Assembly (NCBI RefSeq): GCF_032490495.1
Contig: NZ_JAVYJB010000004.1
Location: 225,958-289,957 of the forward strand
DNA: 64,000 bases
Origin: Pilosibacter fragilis
GTDB taxonomy: Bacteria > Bacillota > Clostridia > Lachnospirales > Lachnospiraceae
Direction: 5' to 3'
A program made the position numbers and the translations under genes. This document shows positions 59,663-64,000 of this stretch, one piece after another. The first letter of the stretch is position 1, and each line of letters opens with the position of its first letter. The notes under the pieces are model-generated. The model was not told the DNA's origin. It worked only from the letters and a program-made list of their open reading frames with translations, and did not search any database.

Positions 59663-59821
59663 CTACTTAGCCATAAGCTGTTTCATGCCCTGCGACTTCG
59701 CGCCGGGGTTATCGTTGCCGTACCCCTCCATGAGGTTAATGCCGCCCCAAATGCCAAGTCCTGCGCCAAGCGCGATTACCAAAGTCTGCAATACGTCAAC
59801 TGCGCTGTTGAAAAAATCCAT
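59663..59821 (-). pseudogene. Maff2, N-terminal part
   Basis: ATG at 59821: MDFFNSAVDVLQTLVIALGA, INLMEGYGNDNPGAKSQGMK, QLMAK then TAG. The last codons come from the mobilizable element. The 52-aa product keeps only the first membrane helix, so the conjugation channel may be impaired until the insert excises. Confidence 0.85.
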
Positions 59822-59888
59822 ATAAACCTCGCTTTCTGCCGCTAAAACGGCTCAAAAAATGTTGTTGGAAATAAAAATGCCGCCGTTT

Positions 59889-61670
59889 TTATTCGGCGGC
59901 TGCGTCCTCGTCGGACAAATCTATTTCGTATATGTCAAAGGGTTCGTCGGGCTTTACGATTGCCGGACGGGTGGACATATACCGTTCAACGTCAAAAGCG
60001 TTTTTCTTGTCGAAGTCGGAAAGGTATTTGTAGTTCGGGTGCTGCGTTATATCGTACTTATCGCTGAAAAAGGGGCGCACGCCGCGCAACTGCAAAATAC
60101 ATTTTCCTCCGTCCATAACTGCGATTTCGTCCTGTGTCATCAACTCCTTTCCCAATTTCTGATAATTGAGGCCATGAGAAACCTGCGTGCCGCGATTTTC
60201 GGAAGTGTTGAAACTGTCGATTGTTTCACGTCCCAAGTTCTCCGAAATATCCTTTGCATTTTTCCCGCGCCCTCCCAAAAACAAGGTGCTGTCGGCATTG
60301 TCAAGTATGATTTCTGCCGCGTCCTTGTAAATGGCTTTTAGCTGGCTCTGCGATTGCAGAATGATAGAAGCCGAGATTTCCCGGCTGCGGATTGTGGCAA
60401 TCAATTTTTCAAACTGCGGGATTTGTCCAATGTTTGCAAACTCGTCTAACAGGCAGCGAACATGAACCGGCAGCTTGCCGCCGTATTCGTCGTCGGCCTT
60501 GTCGCACAAGAGATTAAATAACTGCGATTGCAGCATAGCGATAACAAAATTAAACGTGCTGTCCGTATCGCTCATAATCAAAAACAAAGCTGTTTTTCTG
60601 TCGCCTAACGTGTCAAGTTCTAATTCGTCGTAGGACATAAGATCGCGCAATTCCTTTATATCAAAAGGAGCGAGCCTCGCACCGCAAGAAATGAGGATTG
60701 ATTTTGCGGTTTTGCCCGCCGCCAATTTATATTTTCGGTACTGCTTCACCGCGAAATGGTCGGGGTCGCGTTCTTCCAAGTCGGCAAACAGCAAATCGAC
60801 GGGGCTTTGATATTCCTCGTCGTCCTCGCGGGCTTCGCTGGCGTTGATAAGTTCCAACAGGGTAATAAAGTTCATTTCCTCGGCGGGGGCTTCGTACCAG
60901 ATGTAGCCCACCAACGCGCAATACAAAAGCCGTTCTGCCTTTACCCAAAAATCCTCCGCGCTTTTTTCTCCCTCACCTTTGGTATTCGCTATCAACGTAT
61001 TTACCAGCTTCAAAATATCTTTCTCGCTGCGGATATACACAAAGGGGTTGTAGTGCATAGATTTTTTGAAGTTAATCGTATTCAGTACCTTAATGCGGTA
61101 GCCCGCCCGTTGCAGCAGCTTCCCGCACTCAATCAAAACCGTACCTTTCGGGTCGGTTAAGACGTAAGAGGAATGAAGCTGCATTAGATTAGGTTTGACA
61201 AAAAATCTTGTTTTTCCGCTGCCGCTGCCGCCGATCACGACGACGTTCTTATTTCTCGCGTACTTCGGCTGCTTCGGGCGGCTGTTCATGGTAAGCCGTT
61301 CCGTCTGCGTCAAAATGATGTTGTTTTGGAAATCCGGGTCTATGTAGGGCTTTATATCTTCGGCGTTTCCCCATCGGGCAGAGCCGTACTCCGCGCCCTT
61401 GCGGTATTTCTTCGCGTTTTTCCCTTTGACATAGACTATCAAGCGGATAATCACCGCACCGACAATGCCGACAAGCAAATCCAACGGGTAAACGCTCGGC
61501 AAGGCGTTTTCAAAGGCTGCGGAAAATCCTTGTGTGATATTCAGTATCTTTGCAGAAATATCCGCGCCGGGGGCAAGCCGCACCGCCTGTCCGACTTTAT
61601 CAAAGAGATAGACAAAGAACACATAGGGGATATTCGGAAGTATCAGCTTTTTGTAGTTGATCTGCTTCAT
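59889..61670 (-). CDS. virD4: VirD4/TraG coupling protein
   Basis: 593 aa. Two N-terminal membrane helices, Walker A VIGGSGSGKTRFFVKPNLMQ near residue 150, Walker B CLLDEFANIGQIPQ near 400, and ATIRSREISASIILQSQSQL. It brings the relaxase-DNA complex to the channel. It overlaps the PcfB gene by 4 bp. Confidence 0.96.
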   Translation of the reverse strand: MKQINYKKLILPNIPYVFFVYLFDKVGQAVRLAPGADISAKILNITQGFSAAFENALPSVYPLDLLVGIVGAVIIRLIVYVKGKNAKKYRKGAEYGSARWGNAEDIKPYIDPDFQNNIILTQTERLTMNSRPKQPKYARNKNVVVIGGSGSGKTRFFVKPNLMQLHSSYVLTDPKGTVLIECGKLLQRAGYRIKVLNTINFKKSMHYNPFVYIRSEKDILKLVNTLIANTKGEGEKSAEDFWVKAERLLYCALVGYIWYEAPAEEMNFITLLELINASEAREDDEEYQSPVDLLFADLEERDPDHFAVKQYRKYKLAAGKTAKSILISCGARLAPFDIKELRDLMSYDELELDTLGDRKTALFLIMSDTDSTFNFVIAMLQSQLFNLLCDKADDEYGGKLPVHVRCLLDEFANIGQIPQFEKLIATIRSREISASIILQSQSQLKAIYKDAAEIILDNADSTLFLGGRGKNAKDISENLGRETIDSFNTSENRGTQVSHGLNYQKLGKELMTQDEIAVMDGGKCILQLRGVRPFFSDKYDITQHPNYKYLSDFDKKNAFDVERYMSTRPAIVKPDEPFDIYEIDLSDEDAAAE

Positions 61671-62140
61671 ATCTCGCGCCCCCTGTCCATTTTCTTTACC
61701 TTGTCGCGGGCGGCGTTAATCTGCTTCGCCTTGTCCTTTGCAGCGGCAAGGGCTTTGCGGATAGAGGGCTTTTTCTCCCGGTTCAGCTTCTTTGCGGAAA
61801 ACTCTTGAAACGCTGCGGTCATAACGTCCGCGTCCCGGCCTTTGAAAAACACAAGGTAACGGGTCTGCTCGCCCTTAACCTTTTTTAGCGAAAAATCTAT
61901 GTTGTATTTCTTCGCCGTACTCTCAAAGGCTTTAATATTGCTGTCGGTGATCTCGATGTTGGAAACACCCGCGTTCTGCTTCATAAGCTGCCGCATGGTC
62001 TGTTTCCCATGCGCGGGTTTGCTTTTCTGCTCCAAAAACTTTTGGATTGCTTTCTGTAACGCCTGTTCGGTAAGCCGCGCCGCGCCTTTTCCCACTTTGA
62101 CGTATAGGGCAATCGTTTTTTGGGTTACTTCCTCCTGCAA
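61667..62140 (-). CDS. PcfB-family (DUF3801) protein
   Basis: 157 aa. Family segments are VGKGAARLTEQALQKAIQKF, GVSNIEITDSNIKAFESTAK and YLVFFKGRDADVMTAAFQEF, followed by a basic tail. PcfB binds DNA near the coupling protein in conjugation. Confidence 0.88.
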   Translation of the reverse strand: MQEEVTQKTIALYVKVGKGAARLTEQALQKAIQKFLEQKSKPAHGKQTMRQLMKQNAGVSNIEITDSNIKAFESTAKKYNIDFSLKKVKGEQTRYLVFFKGRDADVMTAAFQEFSAKKLNREKKPSIRKALAAAKDKAKQINAARDKVKKMDRGREI

Positions 62141-62176
62141 GGTATCAACTCCTTTCCCGGTAAAGTGCGGCTATGC

Positions 62177-63121
62177 TCATTCGCCGCCGTATAAGTCGTG
62201 ATTGACAAGGGCGGTATAGTAGCTGTCAATGGTACTCGGCGCGTTGAACAGCACCGCTTTTAGATACTGCTTGATGTTGCGCACTTTGGTTGTGTTCTCC
62301 CTCATGCAATCCAAAACAAACTCAATATGGCTGCTGTTCAGCTTCAAAAACTTGGATTTCACCAATTCGGCGGGGTAGTCGTCCCCGGCAATACGGATTG
62401 TCTTTCGGGCTGTGCAGACGGTTTCCAGCATAAGGTCAACAATCTCGTCCAAACGGTCTTTGTCAATTTTGCAGTTTTGAATGAGATGGTCGTATTCGAT
62501 ATTGTCCTTGATAATCTCCCTGTAAATCTCTACTGCGCTATTGCTTTTCGCTTCCGTTCTTTTCCTTTCCGGCGGCGTAGCCGCTTCGCCATGCGCAAAG
62601 GGCAAGGGGTTTAGGGAATGGAAAGGAATGGAATCGGTACTTGATAAATCAGTAATTGATTGTTCTTTACTTAATATATCTTTATTTAATTGCGTTGGAT
62701 TTTCCAACGTAGGTTTTTCCTGCGTAGGTTTTTCCAACGTTGGATTATCCAATGTTGGATTTTCCAATGTAGGTAAATCCAATATAGGCGGCTGTCCGCC
62801 GCTGGTAGCTGCTTCCGGCTCTCGCGGCTGCGGCTGCTCGTATATGACGTAATCTGCGCCCCGCAAGCGTCCCTTTTCGTCGCGCTCCCGGCTGCGCACG
62901 ATATATCCGGCTTTTTCGAGTTCCTTTACCGCTTCGCGGATTGCGTCGATCTTCTCCCGGTTGATATGGGATAAGCCCGCAAGGGTATAATCCCAATCTT
63001 CGGGCAGCGAAAGCATTTGCGACAACAAGCCCTTTGCCTTTAAGGACAATTCCTTGTTTCGCAAGTGGTGGTTGCTCATAACGGTATATCCCGTATTTCG
63101 CTCCACTCTGAAAACTGCCAT
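62177..63121 (-). CDS. Replication initiator protein A-like (RepA_N/DUF6017)
   Basis: 314 aa. N-terminal winged helix (GYTVMSNHHLRNKELSLKAK, DYTLAGLSHINREKIDAIRE). A linker has a five-residue tandem repeat (PTLEN/PTLDN/PTLEK/PTQEK) encoded by 15-bp units, and the C-terminus is DUF6017-like (residues 190-314). It may allow autonomous replication of the excised circle. An inverted 26-bp repeat lies just upstream. Confidence 0.85.
   Translation of the reverse strand: MAVFRVERNTGYTVMSNHHLRNKELSLKAKGLLSQMLSLPEDWDYTLAGLSHINREKIDAIREAVKELEKAGYIVRSRERDEKGRLRGADYVIYEQPQPREPEAATSGGQPPILDLPTLENPTLDNPTLEKPTQEKPTLENPTQLNKDILSKEQSITDLSSTDSIPFHSLNPLPFAHGEAATPPERKRTEAKSNSAVEIYREIIKDNIEYDHLIQNCKIDKDRLDEIVDLMLETVCTARKTIRIAGDDYPAELVKSKFLKLNSSHIEFVLDCMRENTTKVRNIKQYLKAVLFNAPSTIDSYYTALVNHDLYGGE
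62691..62790. repeat. 15-bp tandem repeat in the RepA-like linker
   Basis: Six to seven units of the type TTGGATTTTCCAA(C/T)GT encode the PTLxN/K pentapeptides. Copy number could vary by slippage. Confidence 0.75.
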
Positions 63122-63145
63122 ATTTCCTCACTTCCTCTCTTGGTA

Positions 63146-63171
63146 TGCGTGGACAATTAGAAAGCCGTTTT
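63146..63171. repeat. 26-bp repeat, copy 2
   Basis: Reverse complement of 33337-33362 without a mismatch, in the 5' leader of the RepA-like gene. Confidence 0.75.
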
Positions 63172-63249
63172 CGGCTGTTTTGGTATTGCAATATGCCCTT
63201 TGCCGTTTTCGCGTCTGCAAAGCCGCATGGCACAAGGGCTTTTGCCCGT

Positions 63250-63468
63250 CTATTTGTCCATGCTGGCGTGCGTTTTCCGCGTCCTTTTGCCGGGGCAATA
63301 GGGACACTCTTTGAAAACGCAAAACTCATATTTCCACCCGGGGCGGTAGAAACGGCAAGTGCCGCAATCTTCATCATCTCCGGCACAACCGGATTGATAG
63401 CGGTCAAATCCCGGCTTCTGCTGCATGAGCAATTCAAACGCCCGCTGCTTGCCCTTTGTGAAATACAT
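63250..63468 (-). CDS. Small Cys-rich protein, first gene of the transfer operon
   Basis: 72 aa from the ATG at 63468 behind GGAAAGGAGG. MYFTKGKQRAFELLMQQKPG, then two Cys pairs (EDCGTCRFYR, CVFKECPYCPGKR) that can bind zinc. Role unknown. Confidence 0.7.
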   Translation of the reverse strand: MYFTKGKQRAFELLMQQKPGFDRYQSGCAGDDEDCGTCRFYRPGWKYEFCVFKECPYCPGKRTRKTHASMDK

Positions 63469-63496
63469 TCCGGCTGCACCTCCTTTCCTGCGGGCA

Positions 63497-63547
63497 TAAA
63501 AAAACGGCGTTACTTTCTCCCCCAAAGGGGTTAAGGTAACGCCGTTT
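63497..63547 (-). terminator. Terminator-like hairpin ahead of the transfer operon
   Basis: AAACGGCGTTAC (63502-63513) pairs with GTAACGCCGTTT (63536-63547), inner CCCC/GGGG pairing, and seven T follow on the - strand. It ends upstream transcripts or attenuates the operon. Confidence 0.8.
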
Positions 63548-63627
63548 GTGTGCGTATTCAGTTTTTAACACATTCCCTGTCTATCCGCTGTCCGCAAAAC
63601 CATTGATTTTATTAGCTTTTTGCCGCT

Positions 63628-63649
63628 ATCGCTATCACACCTCATTATT
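63628..63649. other. Right attachment junction of the conjugative element
   Basis: ATCGCTATC (63628-63636) mirrors the left-end GATAGCGAT. The target half begins after TT at 63648-63649. Confidence 0.6.
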
Positions 63650-64000
63650 CAACAGACCGGCATTCAATTCTCTGCTGACAGAGATTGAAGCTGGCAGGGT
63701 GGGAACAGTGATCGTCAAAGATATGTCCCGATTTGGCAGAAACTATCTGCAAGTAGGTTTCTATACTGAAATGATGTTTCCTAAGAAAAATGTCCGTTTT
63801 ATTGCAGTCAATAACGGAGTTGACAGTGCCAATCCGGCAGATAATGATTTTACACCATTTCTGAATATCATGAATGAATACTACGCCAGAGACACCAGCC
63901 GTAAAATCCGTTCCACTTTCCAGTCCAAAGGCAAGTCCGGCAAGCACCTTACAGGCACGGTCATTTACGGCTATCTCTGGAACGAAGCCAGAGACCAATG
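63650..64000 (+). pseudogene. Serine recombinase fragment, right of the conjugative element (continues past the window)
   Basis: The frame reads NRPAFNSLLTEIEAGRVGTV, KDMSRFGRNYLQVGFYTEMM and YARDTSRKIRSTFQSKGKSG, continuing the fragment at 25842-25930. The gene belongs to an older element that was the landing site. Confidence 0.9.

Larger units (their letters stand above)
48540..59680. mobile_element. Mobilizable element (serine recombinase, MOBQ relaxase) inserted in maff2
   Basis: About 11.1 kb separating the two halves of maff2. Both junctions share AAACAG(C/T)T(T/G)ATGGC, so the crossover lies within it. Contents: recombinase, small protein, VirE-like and CHC2 replication proteins, MobA/MobL relaxase, two membrane-linked small genes, oriT, DUF3847, winged-helix protein, XRE regulators and an MBL/SnoaL cargo. 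No conjugation channel, so it must use that of a host element. Confidence 0.85.
25931..63649. mobile_element. Integrative conjugative element, Tn1549-type transfer genes, serine recombinase
   Basis: About 37.7 kb between two halves of a recombinase gene. Joining GGAACGAAC-TT (left) to TT-CAACAGACC (right) restores GTNFNRPAF, placing the crossover at the TT of 25929-25930 and 63648-63649. The ends carry the inverted 9-mer GATAGCGAT / ATCGCTATC. It holds VirD4, VirB4, PrgI, VirB6, TopB, relaxase, MobC, RepA-like and NlpC/P60 genes, so conjugation looks complete except that maff2 is split. Cargo: a Cfr/RlmN-type methyltransferase and a nested mobilizable element. Confidence 0.85.

Overview
The window comes from an anaerobic, moderately GC-rich Firmicute, most likely a gut clostridium of the Oscillospirales type. 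The evidence is the strict-anaerobe oxygen-defence genes (rubrerythrin, superoxide reductase, two flavodiiron proteins), an acyl-CoA dehydrogenase fused to EtfA and rubredoxin, AGGAGG-type ribosome binding sites, and Tn1549-type conjugative modules. No tRNA or rRNA gene and no CRISPR array was seen.

Bases 1-17,000 form a redox and stress island, nearly all on the + strand. In order it holds a DUF134/NifX-like fusion, a Crp/Fnr regulator, rubrerythrin, desulfoferrodoxin, an HD-GYP protein, a chimeric FTR/thioredoxin protein, a CoA-disulfide-reductase/rhodanese, a broken small alarmone synthetase, an Rrf2 regulator, the acyl-CoA dehydrogenase-EtfA-rubredoxin fusion with a flavodiiron protein, class Ia ribonucleotide reductase, a second flavodiiron protein, thioredoxin and thioredoxin reductase. 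Together they could draw electrons from acyl-CoA or NADPH, remove O2 and peroxide, repair disulfides and supply deoxynucleotides under micro-oxic conditions.

Bases 17,200-25,930 are a graveyard of mobile DNA. It holds a RloB-like remnant, a structured non-coding stretch, a MazF/excisionase/tyrosine-integrase module with a second, internally deleted integrase, a duplicated 3' end of rpsI (attachment site), a truncated parA with an in-frame palindromic insertion in its P-loop, a frameshifted AlbA/RecG-like gene, relaxase and PBECR4 fragments, an intact Sel1-repeat gene, and the last codons of a probable aspartokinase gene next to a recombinase fragment.

Bases 25,931-63,649 are one integrative conjugative element of about 37.7 kb. 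It is inserted in that recombinase gene, whose two parts read through again when the element is removed at a TT dinucleotide. The left arm carries the element's serine recombinase, TnpW-like and sigma/HTH regulators, a Cfr/RlmN-family 23S rRNA methyltransferase behind a leader-peptide attenuator, an oriT-like region, MobC and the relaxase. The right-to-left transfer operon encodes a Cys-rich protein, replication initiator, PcfB, VirD4, Maff2, VirB6/TrbL, MT-A70 methylase, PrgI, VirB4, a second DNA methylase, an NlpC/P60 hydrolase, a PAPS-reductase-like protein, DUF4315, DUF4366, TopB, a Cys-rich protein, a giant ArdA/ArdC-like anti-restriction protein and TTRAP.

Nested inside it, at about 48,540-59,680, is an 11-kb mobilizable element that splits maff2. 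It carries its own serine recombinase, VirE-like and CHC2 replication proteins, MOBQ relaxase, an RSF1010-like oriT, regulators and a small XRE/SnoaL/metallo-beta-lactamase-fold cargo. The window is thus a three-level nest: old recombinase gene, conjugative element, mobilizable element.
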